From: Cryptosporangium arvum DSM 44712
GTDB lineage: Bacteria > Actinomycetota > Actinomycetes > Mycobacteriales > Cryptosporangiaceae
Assembly (NCBI RefSeq): GCF_000585375.1
Contig: NZ_KK073874.1
Location: forward strand, 3,844,001 to 3,908,000
DNA: 64,000 nt
Direction of reading: 5' to 3'
Shown: in pieces, positions 8,823 through 17,284 of the stretch
Layout of the letters: every line of letters begins with the position of its first letter
Numbering within the stretch: position 1 is the stretch's first letter
The notes under the pieces: model-generated
Database searches by the model: none
What the model was told of the DNA's origin: nothing
Seen by the model: only the letters and a program-made list of their open reading frames with translations
Program-made: the position numbers and the translations under genes

Positions 8823-9278
8823 GTGTCAGTCTTCACCACCCCTGACGACCAGCCGGTGTACCGGCTCCTGAACTCGGATGCCCGGATGCTGGCTACCGGC
8901 CGGCAGACCGGAGGCGACCTCACCGTCGTCGAGAGCACCGGCTTGCGTGGTCACTCGACGCCCCGGCACCGGCATCTGCTGGCGACCGAGACCTTCGTCC
9001 TGCTCGACGGCGAAATGCTCATCCAGGTCGGCGACGAGCGCAGGGAAGCCGCCGCCGGGCACGTGGCCGTCCTCCCTCGAGGAATACCGCACAGCTTCGT
9101 CGTGATCAGCCCATCGGTCCGATACCTCACGCTGCACTCGCCCGGCGGCTTCGACGAATTCGTGCGTGAACTGAGCGAGGCGTCGGCGGCGGGTGGACCG
9201 ACGGATCCCGGTGCGCTGATGGCGGTCGCCGCCCGGCACCACATCGAGATGCTCGGCCCCGGTATTTCCCTGCCCTGA
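8823..9278 (+). CDS. Cupin-domain protein
   Basis: A 151-residue single-domain cupin. Metal-ligand motif 1 is PRHRHLLATETFVLLDGE, with the two His and the Glu in the expected spacing, and motif 2 is PRGIPHSF. GTG start at 8823 with GGAG about nine bases upstream. It lies 22 bases after the SDR. Such proteins may be dioxygenases, isomerases or sensors; here it was probably part of a small catabolic or tailoring operon whose third member, a flavoprotein, is now broken. Confidence 0.85.
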   Translation: MSVFTTPDDQPVYRLLNSDARMLATGRQTGGDLTVVESTGLRGHSTPRHRHLLATETFVLLDGEMLIQVGDERREAAAGHVAVLPRGIPHSFVVISPSVRYLTLHSPGGFDEFVRELSEASAAGGPTDPGALMAVAARHHIEMLGPGISLP

Positions 9279-9339
9279 CGAGTGCCGTCCGTCCCTCAGT
9301 CCCACGACGGAGCCGCGCGGACAACACCATTCGCTTCCT

Positions 9340-10027
9340 GTGCGCACCGGCGTCGCAGTTGAATCGCACACCGTGACCGACGGGGTCCATCTGCTCACCG
9401 TCGACGACGGCTCGGTGATCGAAGCCGAGTCGGTGATCGGGACGACCGGCGCATTCGGCACGCCATGGGTACCCCCGTTCGCCGCCGAGCTCGATCCGTC
9501 CGTCCGGCAGCTGCACTCGGCGGAGTACCGACGGCCGGACGACCCGCGGCCGGGGCCGGTCCTGGTCGTCGGCGCGGGTACGTCGGGCGCCGACGTCGCC
9601 ATGGACCTCGTCGGCGAACACGAGGTATGGATGGCCGGTCGCAGCACCGGATCGGTTCCGGTCGCGTTGGCGCGCAGCCGGACAGTGCGGCGGCTGGGGT
9701 TCGGCCGCCGAGTTCCATCCGGACCGCTCGGACGGTTCCTGCGGGGCCGGCCGAATCGCGCGGCCCCGCTGGTCTGGCAGTCCCCGGCGACCCTGCGCGC
9801 CGCGGGCGTCCGACGGGTTCCCCGCGTCGCCGGTGTTCAGGACGGCCGGCCCCGCCTGACCGACGACCGTGTACTCGATGTGCCGAACGTCGTCTGGTGC
9901 ACCGGCTACCGGCCGGGCTTCCAGTGGCTGGTTCCGCACGCCGTCGGTCCGGCCGGTTGGCCCTGGCACGAACGCGGTGTCTCCACGTCGATTCCCGGCC
10001 TCGGGTTCGTGGGCCTGCCGGGGCCCG
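9340..10027 (+). pseudogene. Flavin-containing monooxygenase-like gene, both ends lost
   Basis: The reading frame encodes the middle and C-terminal part of a CzcO/FMO-type flavoprotein: ESVIGTTGAFGTPWVPPF, then the NADPH-binding motif VLVVGAGTSGADVAMDL, and the WCTGYRP motif near the C-terminus. The FAD-binding GxGxxG that should precede this by about 100 residues is absent; the sequence between the cupin stop and 9340 cannot encode it. The C-terminus is broken after GLGFVGLPG, where a second decayed flavoprotein begins on the other strand. It is probably the lost third gene of the SDR/cupin operon. Confidence 0.75.
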
Positions 10028-10205
10028 CGAGGCATGGCCGCCGGCGTCCACGACCAGGTTCGCGTCGGCACTGGATCCGTCCACCGCGACCCCGGTAACG
10101 CGGCTGTCGTCCGCCGGGGTCAGCAGACCCGTCGCCGTGCTGCCGCCGAGGACCTCAACGTGTGCGGGTGGATCATCCGACCATCGTTTGACCAGTGCGG
10201 ATCCG
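10028..10205 (-). pseudogene. Fragment of a second FAD-dependent oxidoreductase
   Basis: Read on the minus strand, this stretch encodes EVLGGSTATGLLTPADD followed by RVTGVAVDG and LVVDAGGHASRAP. That is the characteristic middle segment of a GIDA/UbiH-like FAD enzyme, in which LVVDAxGxxS is the second dinucleotide-associated motif. Both termini are missing. It meets the plus-strand flavoprotein remnant head-on near 10027, so the junction marks an old deletion or inversion rather than a live gene. Confidence 0.6.
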
Positions 10206-10330
10206 CCGCCACGTCGCCGAACGGCGCCCCGGCAATCCGGCTATCGATCCGCCCACGCTGATGCCGGTTGAGGTAGGCGCAAGGGCCATGTGCGCGACGT
10301 CAACGTTCTATCGGCACGCGACTGATCGGC

Positions 10331-11264
10331 TAGGGCCTGTTTGAAAAGCTGGTCACCGTAGCCATTCGTTGATCGCGGCGATGTGCAGCGTCGTGAGAAA
10401 GCGGACGGCGAGTTTGTCGTAGCGAGTCGCGACCGCCCGGTAGCGCTTGAGGCGGTTGATCCCGCACTCGACCGCGTGGCGCTGCTTGTAGGTCTCGGCG
10501 TTGAACGTCGGTGGGCGGCCGCCGGCGCTGCCGCGAGGTCGGCGGTGGGCCAACCGGTCGGCTGGTTCGGGGATGGTGGCGCGGATTCCGCGTCGGCGCA
10601 GGTAGACGCGGTTGGCGCGGGATCCGTAGGCCTTATCGGCTAGGACCCGCGCCGGCCGTGTCCTAGGCCTGCCGACTCGACCGGGGACACCGATCGCGTC
10701 GATCACCGGCTGGAACTGCGGCGCGTCTCCGGCCTGCCCGGCGGTGACCAGCAGCGACAGCGGACGCTGTCCGCCCTCGGCCGCGAGATGGATCTTGGTG
10801 CTCAACCCGCCGCGTGACCGTCCCAGACCATGGTCGTTGGGCTCTGCGGTGCACCCTCCCGGCGGTTGTTTCTGATCGACCCCCTTTTACGGGCGCCCGC
10901 GGCGTGCTGGTGAGCCCGGACCACGGTGGAGTCGACGGACACGTCCCAGGTGATCAGCCCCCGGGCCTGGGCGCGGGACTGCAGATCGGACACGATGCGC
11001 GCCCAGGTCCCGTCCCGCTGCCAGTCCCGGAACAGCGCATACGCGGTCTCCCACGGCCCATACCGTTCGGGCAGGTCCCGCCACGGCGCCCCGGTCCTCA
11101 CCCGCCACCGGATCCCATCAATGACCTGCCGCCGCGAACGCGGCGGCCGACCACCCGGCTTAGCCGACGGCAACACCGCCGACAAGACTTCCCACTCCGC
11201 ATTCGTCAGATCACCACGAGCCACGCATCACCCAACGAACGAAGCGCTTTTCAAACACGCCCTA
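10331..11264 (-). mobile_element. IS5-type insertion sequence, apparently complete
   Basis: About 930 bases bounded by near-perfect terminal inverted repeats: GGGCCTGTTTGAAAAGC at the left (10333-10349) and the complement of GCTTTTCAAACACGCCC at the right (11246-11262), one mismatch. A TA dinucleotide flanks each end (10331-10332 and 11263-11264), consistent with the short TA target duplication of this group. Its transposase is read in two overlapping frames. It sits between decayed flavoprotein genes and a metallo-hydrolase gene. Confidence 0.85.
10353..11224 (-). CDS. IS5 family transposase, two frames joined by probable -1 frameshift
   Basis: The first frame (11224 down to about 10802) encodes the N-terminal DUF4096-like helix-turn-helix part ([33 protein letters not shown]) and the first catalytic Asp ([16 protein letters not shown]). 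The second frame (down to 10353) encodes the DDE remainder, including [25 protein letters not shown] and the C-terminal Glu region [18 protein letters not shown]. At AAAAGGGGG (minus strand, 10888 to 10880) a -1 slip changes ARKRG into ARKKG and continues without stop into [13 protein letters not shown], the usual sequence of this family. The transposase is therefore probably functional through programmed frameshifting. Confidence 0.85.
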
Positions 11265-11427
11265 GCACCATGGCCGAATCGATCGGTACCGATACCGCAT
11301 TCTCGGCGCCGACGCGCTGAGGACGAATCGGTACGCCCCCAGGTGGGTCCAGGCGGCGCTCGGCTTCGCCGCAGCGCACGAACTCGCCGTGGCCGTGGGT
11401 GCCGAGACCGACGGCACCCGCCCGCGC

Positions 11428-11459
11428 TCGCCCCTGAGCATCCGCCCGCTCAGGGGCGA
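11428..11459 (+). terminator. Strong hairpin upstream of the metallo-hydrolase gene
   Basis: Perfect 12-base arms TCGCCCCTGAGC (11428-11439) and GCTCAGGGGCGA (11448-11459) with an eight-base loop. It ends 33 bases before the ATG of the next gene, so it may terminate an upstream transcript or act as a leader structure. Confidence 0.5.
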
Positions 11460-11492
11460 CGACCGCGTCGCCTCTGACGCAAAGGAGTGCAC

Positions 11493-12347
11493 ATGAGTGC
11501 TGTCCCCGCTGACACCACCGCCCTCGACCTCGGCGAGATCACGCTCACTTTCGTGCCGGACGGTGAGCTCCGCGCCGATCCGGCCGTGGCCTATCCGGCC
11601 GGGCACGAAGACATCTTCACCGACGGTCTCGACGTCGTCGACGAGGACGGCATGCTGCTGCTCAGCATCGGCGCCATCCTCGTCACCGCCGGCACTTCCC
11701 GGGTTCTCGTCGACGTCGGCATCGGTGACCGCAGGATCCCCCTCATCCGGCCCGGAGCCTCCCGGGACGGGTACATGGGCGGAGGAGCACTACTGCGCAA
11801 CCTCAGCGCACTCGGCGTGGAACCGGAGCAGATCGACACGATCCTGCTCACCCACCTGCACGCCGATCACGTCGGCTGGATCGGCGACGGGGACGCCACG
11901 TTCCCGAACGCGGAGTACTGGGTCGGCGAAGGCGAGTGGCAGTACTGGATCCGGCCGGAGAACAGCGGCGGCCCCGTCGGGCCGCGCCCGAACGAGCTGG
12001 AGATCATCGGCTCCAGGCGCCGACGCCTCGTCGACGGAGCCGAGCCCGTCGACGGCATCACGGCCGTGGACACCGCCGGGCACACGCCCGGCCACTTCGG
12101 CTTCGCGGTGCGGGGAACCAACGCCTGCGCGTTCGTCGTCGGCGACGCCCTGCACTGTCCGGCGGAGGCGTTGCGGCCGGACCTGGCCTGGGTCGGCGAC
12201 GTCGACGGGGGAGCCGCGATCCGGACCCGCCGCAACATCGCTGCGCACGTCAGGGACACCGGTGCGGTCCTCGTCGGTCCCCACTTCCCGAACGCGGTGT
12301 TCATGGAGTACTCGTCGTCCGGGCTCATCCCGTTCGCGACGACGTGA
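11493..12347 (+). CDS. MBL-fold metallo-hydrolase
   Basis: A 284-residue metallo-beta-lactamase-fold protein. Metal-binding motif THLHADHVGW, a downstream DTAGHTPGHFG carrying the third His, the bridging Asp in VVGDALH, and a C-terminal GPHFP His give a complete dinuclear centre. ATG at 11493 follows AAGGAG at 11482-11487. Similar actinobacterial proteins include lactonases and esterases, but the sequence does not fix the substrate. It is a single gene, convergent with LysR, preceded by a 12-base-arm hairpin and by the IS5-type element about 230 bases upstream. Confidence 0.88.
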   Translation: MSAVPADTTALDLGEITLTFVPDGELRADPAVAYPAGHEDIFTDGLDVVDEDGMLLLSIGAILVTAGTSRVLVDVGIGDRRIPLIRPGASRDGYMGGGALLRNLSALGVEPEQIDTILLTHLHADHVGWIGDGDATFPNAEYWVGEGEWQYWIRPENSGGPVGPRPNELEIIGSRRRRLVDGAEPVDGITAVDTAGHTPGHFGFAVRGTNACAFVVGDALHCPAEALRPDLAWVGDVDGGAAIRTRRNIAAHVRDTGAVLVGPHFPNAVFMEYSSSGLIPFATT

Positions 12348-12383
12348 CGCGACTCGTCATCGGGTCAGCACCCTGCGGCTCCG

Positions 12384-13295
12384 CTAGGACCCGCCCTCGA
12401 GTTGGTTCTTCACGTCCCGGGGCACGCGTACACCGCGGGTACGCAGGTCGGCGATGAAGCGGGCGGAGAGCGGGTCCGGCTCCGGCAGCGTGACCGCGAA
12501 CAGCGGGCGAGTCCACCGGGGTGAGAAGGAGCGGACCACGCCGGGGAAGCCGGAGCTGACGGCGCTGACCGGGGTGATCGCGATCCCGAGTCCGGCCGCG
12601 GCGAGCTGTGGTGCCGCAGCGGTGACCGATGTTCTCAGCACCGGTTCGAGGCGAAGGCCGGCTGCGCTGAGCGACCAATCGAGCCAGCTGCTCAAGCCGT
12701 TGTCGGGCGCGAAGTGCACCAGTCCCTCACCCGCGAGCTCGGACAGGCCCACCGATCTCCGCTCCGCCAGCCGATGACCCTTCGGTGCCGTCAGCACGAT
12801 CTCCTCGTCACCGAGAGCCGTGGACGTGTACGGGCCGTCCAGAGGGCCGGAGAGCACCAGCAGGTCGGCCTCCCCATCCTCGAGGAGTTTCGGTAGGCCG
12901 TCCGGCACGACCACCTCCCGGAGGCCGATCGCCACGTGCGGGTAGTGCCGGTGCCAGGCGCGGATCACCGGGGCGATCAACGGCACGGTCAGACTCTGGG
13001 CGCAGACCAGGCGCAGCGATCCGCCCTTCGCCTCACCCGTTGCCCTGGCCGAGCGGACCGCGGACGCCGCTGCGTCGATGGCTCGCCGGGCGTCCGCGAC
13101 CGCCGCCCGGCCGGCGGGGGTGAGTGAGACGCCACGGGGTTCCCGCCGCAGCAGAGGCGTACGGGTCTCGCGCTCCAGCGCGGCGATCTGCTGGGACACC
13201 GCCGGCTGCGACGAGTGCAGCAACCGGGCCGCCTCGGTGATCGAGCCGGTGTCGGTGACCGCGACCAGACATTCCAGCGCACGGAGAGTAGCCAT
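12384..13295 (-). CDS. LysR family transcriptional regulator
   Basis: A 303-residue LysR protein. Residues 1-60 form the winged helix (RALECLVAVTDTGSITEAA, SQPAVSQQIAALE, GVSLTPAG). The periplasmic-binding-like effector domain follows from about residue 90 (LRLVCAQSL through GLGIAITPVSAV). ATG at 13295. Divergent from an NAD-dependent epimerase with 108 bases between starts, the normal arrangement for a LysR protein and its target. The AT-richer gap contains TTATGGGAGACCCTCGAAAG-like sequence but no clear T-N11-A box. Confidence 0.92.
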   Translation of the reverse strand: MATLRALECLVAVTDTGSITEAARLLHSSQPAVSQQIAALERETRTPLLRREPRGVSLTPAGRAAVADARRAIDAAASAVRSARATGEAKGGSLRLVCAQSLTVPLIAPVIRAWHRHYPHVAIGLREVVVPDGLPKLLEDGEADLLVLSGPLDGPYTSTALGDEEIVLTAPKGHRLAERRSVGLSELAGEGLVHFAPDNGLSSWLDWSLSAAGLRLEPVLRTSVTAAAPQLAAAGLGIAITPVSAVSSGFPGVVRSFSPRWTRPLFAVTLPEPDPLSARFIADLRTRGVRVPRDVKNQLEGGS

Positions 13296-13403
13296 TCAAA
13301 GATCTTATGGGAGACCCTCGAAAGATAGATATTCCTGAGGGAAGTGGCGCCGGTCGCCGAGCGCTGGACACAGGTGGAGACCATTCCGATCGAGGAGAAC
13401 GAC

Positions 13404-14336
13404 ATGGCACAGACCTTCGTCACGGGCGGTTCCGGCTTCATCGGCCGCAAGCTGGTCACGCGCCTGCTGGCCGACGGGCACGGGGTCAAGGTTCTGGTCC
13501 GCAGCGCGGCGTCCGCCGACGTCGTGGCCGCGCTGGGCGCCCAGCCGGTGCGCGGCGAGCTGACCGATCCCGATTCCTGGCGCGCCCAGGTCGAGGGCAG
13601 CGAGGTGCTGTTCCACCTGGCCGCGGAGACCGACATCACGGCTGACCGGGAACGGCAGGAGCTGGTTACGGTGGGCGGCACGCGGGCGGCCCTGCAAGCA
13701 GCCCGGCAGGCCGGGGTGGCCCGGTTCGTGCACTGTGGCAGCGAAGCCGCCCTGCTGGCCGGCGAGCCGCTCGTCGAGGTCGACGAGAGCGCGCCACTGC
13801 GACCGGACTCGGAAGCCGCGTACTGCGCGACGAAAGCGGACGCGGAGGCGTTGGTACTGGCCGCGAACGCGCCGGGCTTCGTCACCGTGTCGATCCGCCC
13901 GCGGTTCGTCTGGGGACCGGAGAGCTCACTGGTCGAAGGTCTGGTGCAGGCGGCCCGCAACGGCGAGTTCGCCTGGGTCGAGGGCGGCCGGCACACCACC
14001 GACGTCACGTTCGTCGACAACGCGGTCGAGGGCCTCGTTCTGGGATGGCTGCGCGGCCGGCCGGGCCAGGCGTACTTCGTGACCGATCAGCACCGCGTGA
14101 TCCTTCGCGAGTTCCTCGAGGAGAACTTCGCGCTCTACGGAGTCGACGCCACGATCCCCGACCTGGACGCCGACACGGCTGCCCGCGTGATTCCCGTACC
14201 GGCGCGCTGGTTCCTGGAGCAGGCCTGCACCCTGCGCACCGACAAGGCCGTCGCCGAACTCGGATATCGAGCGATCCTCACGCAGGCCGAAGGCTTGGAC
14301 GCCGTGCGGAACGCGGTCATCCGCAGCGCCGCCTGA
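13404..14336 (+). CDS. NAD-dependent epimerase/reductase (extended SDR)
   Basis: A 310-residue extended SDR. Rossmann motif TGGSGFIGRK (residues 7-16), a strand LFHLAAETDI, the catalytic AYCATK (Tyr and Lys present) and RPRFVWGP for cofactor and substrate positioning. Resembles 3-beta-hydroxysteroid dehydrogenase/dihydroflavonol-reductase-like proteins; substrate unknown. ATG at 13404 follows GAGGAGA at 13392-13398. Divergent from LysR, the likely regulator. Its stop codon is the first of three in-frame TGA codons spaced 18 bases apart in a tandem repeat. Confidence 0.9.
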   Translation: MAQTFVTGGSGFIGRKLVTRLLADGHGVKVLVRSAASADVVAALGAQPVRGELTDPDSWRAQVEGSEVLFHLAAETDITADRERQELVTVGGTRAALQAARQAGVARFVHCGSEAALLAGEPLVEVDESAPLRPDSEAAYCATKADAEALVLAANAPGFVTVSIRPRFVWGPESSLVEGLVQAARNGEFAWVEGGRHTTDVTFVDNAVEGLVLGWLRGRPGQAYFVTDQHRVILREFLEENFALYGVDATIPDLDADTAARVIPVPARWFLEQACTLRTDKAVAELGYRAILTQAEGLDAVRNAVIRSAA

Positions 14337-14383
14337 GTCCGCGTCACCGCCTGAGTCCGCGTCACCGCCTGAGTCCGCGTCGC
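14330..14383 (+). repeat. Three tandem copies of an 18-base repeat across a stop codon
   Basis: Unit CGCCTGAGTCCGCGTCAC repeated exactly at 14330 and 14348 and with one change at 14366. The first copy contains the epimerase stop codon. As 18 is a multiple of three, each copy repeats an in-frame TGA. Confidence 0.9.
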
Positions 14384-14683
14384 CGACGGCAGGATCGGCG
14401 GGGAACGGGCAGCCGACGACGTGGCGACGATCATGGCTCAGTGGACACGGCCGTCCTCGGAGTGCCCGCCCAGGAAGCCCTGCGTGGTGGCGGCACGTTC
14501 GCCCCGCCGCCGCTGCGGGCAACCAGGGTGGTCGTTCAGGAGGTGCTCGCCAACGGCTCGGCCCTGGTCGCCGCCGGGCATCGTCCGCTGACCGTCGGTC
14601 TACCGCGCTACCACCGCGGTGCCCCTCGGGGCGGAGCCGCCATCAGTACGAGGGGACGGCGGCTCCGCCCCGATCGCGACGGA
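14384..14683. other. Gene-free stretch with a possible coding remnant and hairpin
   Basis: Plus-strand frame 14442-14640 reads as plausible protein (VLGVPAQEALRG, VVVQEVLANGSALVAAGH) but has no good start, ribosome site or recognisable family, so it may be a fragment. The right part holds the hairpin at 14628-14671. Confidence 0.4.
14628..14671. terminator. Bidirectional terminator hairpin
   Basis: Perfect 14-base arms GGGGCGGAGCCGCC (14628-14641) and GGCGGCTCCGCCCC (14658-14671), 16-base loop, between two converging units and 13 bases past the end of the minus-strand secreted protein gene. Confidence 0.7.
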
Positions 14684-15103
14684 TCAGCAGGTCGGCGAGT
14701 CCATGATCCGAAGCCCGACGACGTCGCCGAGGCTGGCGCGCATCCGACCGAGGTCGATGAACTGGTTGGGCGGCAGACATTGGGTGATTCCGCTGGAGAA
14801 GCGGAGGAAAGCGCCGTCGTCGTTGCGGCTGTTGTAGGCGAAATCAGCGCCTCGGCTCCGGGAGCCGAGGGTCTGGAAGCCGCTCGTCAGGTCCTGGTAC
14901 GACGCTGTCGGTGAGCTCGAGATCCAGTTCGCGGTGCTCAGGTAGAAACAGACCTTCGGCCAGGCGCACCCCCGGACGTCTGGTTCGGCGGTGGCCGGCG
15001 ACGCGGTGAACAGTCCGCCGGCGAGCACGGTCGTCGCGACGACGGCCGTCGACAGCATGGCTTTCTTCAGGCTGTTCGACGTGCGGATTCCCTGGGCCCT
15101 CAT
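14684..15103 (-). CDS. Secreted protein, peptidase-inhibitor I36-like
   Basis: A 139-residue exported protein. Signal peptide residues 1 to about 42 (charged n-region, then LSTAVVATTVLAGGLFTA, cleavage likely after ATA). The mature part carries CAWPKVCFYL, SYQDLTSGFQTLGSRSRG, AYNSRNDDG and QCLPPNQFIDLGR, the pattern of small crystallin-fold peptidase inhibitor family I36-like exoproteins. The ATG at 15103 overlaps the TGA of the upstream gene (ATGA), which fixes the start; a GTG at 15118 is a weaker alternative. Probably co-translated with the peptidoglycan-binding protein and acting outside the cell. Confidence 0.7.
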   Translation of the reverse strand: MRAQGIRTSNSLKKAMLSTAVVATTVLAGGLFTASPATAEPDVRGCAWPKVCFYLSTANWISSSPTASYQDLTSGFQTLGSRSRGADFAYNSRNDDGAFLRFSSGITQCLPPNQFIDLGRMRASLGDVVGLRIMDSPTC

Positions 15104-15531
15104 TGGTAGGTCCCGCACGTGAGGAAAGCGCCGCCGCTGTAATAGTAATGAGCCCAGAGCATCGCATTGCGCGTCTGCGGGCCGTAGACCCCGTCCTGGG
15201 CGATATTGGCGCCGCGCTGCACGTTGCGGACCGCCGTGGCGGTGCGTGCGCCGTAAATGCCGTCAACGGTGAGCCCGGCGCCGTGGCAGCGGTTCAACGA
15301 GTCCTGGAGGGCCCGCACGGCGGAACTCTGATTTCCGTTTCCCAGAGTGCAATTGGTGTCGCGACCGATAGCGGGGATGAGCGCTCGGGTCTTCCCGTTG
15401 GTGTTGGGGCGGTCGGCCGTCCCGGTGCAACTGGCCGCCAGCGCGGGTTCCGCGGTCAAGCCGAGGCCCGCGGCGATTCCTGCGGTGACGAGTGCAGCGC
15501 TGAGTGCATTTCGAACACGGTTGGTTTTCAT
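15100..15531 (-). CDS. Secreted peptidoglycan-binding protein
   Basis: A 143-residue exported protein. Signal peptide about residues 1-33 (MKTNRVRNALSAALVTAG, cleavage near ALAA). Mature domain from about residue 65 is a peptidoglycan-binding type 1 (PF01471-like) repeat: VRALQDSLNRC, LTVDGIYGARTATAVRNVQ, then DGVYGPQTRNAM. Start at ATG 15531 after AAAGG; a longer reading to 15609 has no export logic. No catalytic domain, so it may target or inhibit other wall enzymes. It overlaps the next gene by four bases, forming a two-gene exoprotein unit. Confidence 0.85.
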   Translation of the reverse strand: MKTNRVRNALSAALVTAGIAAGLGLTAEPALAASCTGTADRPNTNGKTRALIPAIGRDTNCTLGNGNQSSAVRALQDSLNRCHGAGLTVDGIYGARTATAVRNVQRGANIAQDGVYGPQTRNAMLWAHYYYSGGAFLTCGTYQ

Positions 15532-15683
15532 CGGCGCCTTTCCGGCAATCCGCGAAGAGAAACTCGCGGAGGAAGGGTGAATGGTCTTGCGTGGTGCGGC
15601 GTGGATCAACCGGAGCTCCGGACGTCATCCAACAGTCATTTGTTGACGATTCACCACTGCGCCCCCGCAGGGACCGCCCGGGC

Positions 15684-17090
15684 TCAGCACCGGCGGAATC
15701 CGGGAACGCGGCGCACGGTCACGGCGGCTGCCAGCTGCCATTCGGGCGGGACGCCGACGACCTTCCACTTTTCGCCTGCGCGCAAGGCGCGCTGCCAGGA
15801 CGCGAGCAGGACCGCGCGGTCGGCCACGAAGACTTCAACGACGAAGTGGTCGCCGACGGCCGAGGCGTCGCCGAAGAACTGGTAGCCGTACCAGGTCCGC
15901 AACCGGTCGGGCTGCTGCCAGTTCTCGACCGGCTGCGCCCAGCGCGTCCGATCGTCGGCCGAAGCCGATCGCCGCGTGAGCACCATCGTCCGGTGCGGGG
16001 GAAGGTCGGACGTGCCGACAAAGGCCTGGCAGCCTTGGACGTCCTGGCCGGACCGCGGAGACGTGATCTGCACCTCCCGGCTGGCGTAGGCCGGAGCCGC
16101 CGCCGGCCGGGCCGGGAGCTCTCTGGCCGGCAACGCCACCGTCGCCACGGACAGCGTCAGCGCCAGGATCAGCGCGGTGACGGACGGCCTGCGCCGGGCG
16201 GGCGGGAGCGCTGCCAGCCGCCGGAGCCGTGCGGCCCAGACGACCGGGTCCGTCGGCCGGGCGGCCGGATCGGGATCCATCGCGGCGAGCACCTGGTCGA
16301 TGAGCGCTTCGCTACCGGGGAGACGCAGCGCGCCGAGGCCGGCCGCGAGCGTCTTCCTGCTGACGTTCACGTAGCCGGGATCGGACGCTGCGGGCGGACC
16401 GACCCCGGTGAGGCAGTAGCAGGCGACCGCACCCAGCGCGTAGATGTCCGACGCCGTGCTCCGCGGCGCGCACGGGTCCCGGAGCACCTCGGGGGCCGCG
16501 TAGCCCGCGGTGTGCATCCCCCGCTCGTCGGCCGGCTCTTCCAGCAGGCGAAGACCGCCGAGATCGACCAGGATGAGACCGTCGGCCGGATCGATGACGC
16601 AGTTGCTCGGTTTGACGTCGCTGTGCAGCAGGGAGTTGCCGCTGGCGGCGGAGCGGGTGTGCAGGCCTCCCAGCGCGTGAGCGAGGTCCTCGACGAGCGC
16701 GAGCCGCTCGTCGAGGTTCCGATGGGTGATCGGCGCGTCGGCCACCTTCTCGGCCAGGGTCGGGCCGGAGATCCAGGGCATCACCACGTGCGGCACGCCC
16801 GGCCCGTCCCCCTCTCCCTGGTGGGCGAGGAAGAAGTCGAGCATCGGGACCAAGCGGGGAACGTCCAAGCTGGCCAGCAGGATCCGGTGGTCCTGCCAGC
16901 GCTGCCGGTCGGCCGCGGTGGGCCAGTCGGCCCCGACCCCGGGCGGGCGGTGGAGCTGTTTGACGGCGAACCACGGACCGTCGTCCCGGTCGCCTCGGAA
17001 GCGGGCCCGCCACGCGACGCCCTCTCCACCGTGTCGCGCGGATCCGACCAGCTCGAAGCGGTCCGGTTGGTCGGGTGGTCCGGCTCTCAC
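15684..17090 (-). CDS. Transmembrane Ser/Thr protein kinase (kinase A)
   Basis: A 468-residue Hanks-type kinase. Gly-rich loop GGEGVAWRA (21-29), ATP-binding Lys 44 (FAVKQL), hinge MPWISGP, catalytic loop HSDVKPSN (156-163, Ser in place of Arg in HRD), metal-binding DLG (176-178) instead of DFG, and APE (199-201). One membrane segment at about 303-321, then an outside domain of about 130 residues with two Cys (354 and the C-terminal 468), ending in AAAVTVRRVPG. The start at 17090 is the alternative codon just before the kinase fold. Closely paralogous to the kinase at 17997 and divergent from the FHA gene. Confidence 0.9.
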   Translation of the reverse strand: MRAGPPDQPDRFELVGSARHGGEGVAWRARFRGDRDDGPWFAVKQLHRPPGVGADWPTAADRQRWQDHRILLASLDVPRLVPMLDFFLAHQGEGDGPGVPHVVMPWISGPTLAEKVADAPITHRNLDERLALVEDLAHALGGLHTRSAASGNSLLHSDVKPSNCVIDPADGLILVDLGGLRLLEEPADERGMHTAGYAAPEVLRDPCAPRSTASDIYALGAVACYCLTGVGPPAASDPGYVNVSRKTLAAGLGALRLPGSEALIDQVLAAMDPDPAARPTDPVVWAARLRRLAALPPARRRPSVTALILALTLSVATVALPARELPARPAAAPAYASREVQITSPRSGQDVQGCQAFVGTSDLPPHRTMVLTRRSASADDRTRWAQPVENWQQPDRLRTWYGYQFFGDASAVGDHFVVEVFVADRAVLLASWQRALRAGEKWKVVGVPPEWQLAAAVTVRRVPGFRRC

Positions 17091-17284
17091 AACGGCTCCA
17101 CTGTGGTCACTGCGGCCGGGCTGCTTCGAATGTAGTCGGCGAGCGGCCCTGCGGGGGTGCAGTTACCGGACCGGTTTCGCGTGTATACGACTACCGCAGC
17201 CGAGTACCAACGACCACGGACCCGGTCGAGCATCGTCCACAATGGCGTCGACTGTCGACGTCAGACGTCCGGGAGGTACGCGCG

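Noticed and set aside
7955-14336. Natural-product gene cluster under the AfsR-type regulator
   Set aside because: Only an SDR, a cupin and broken flavoproteins are present; no core synthase or NRPS gene.
14330-14383. CRISPR-like repeat
   Set aside because: Copies are directly adjacent with no spacers, and no cas genes occur in the window.
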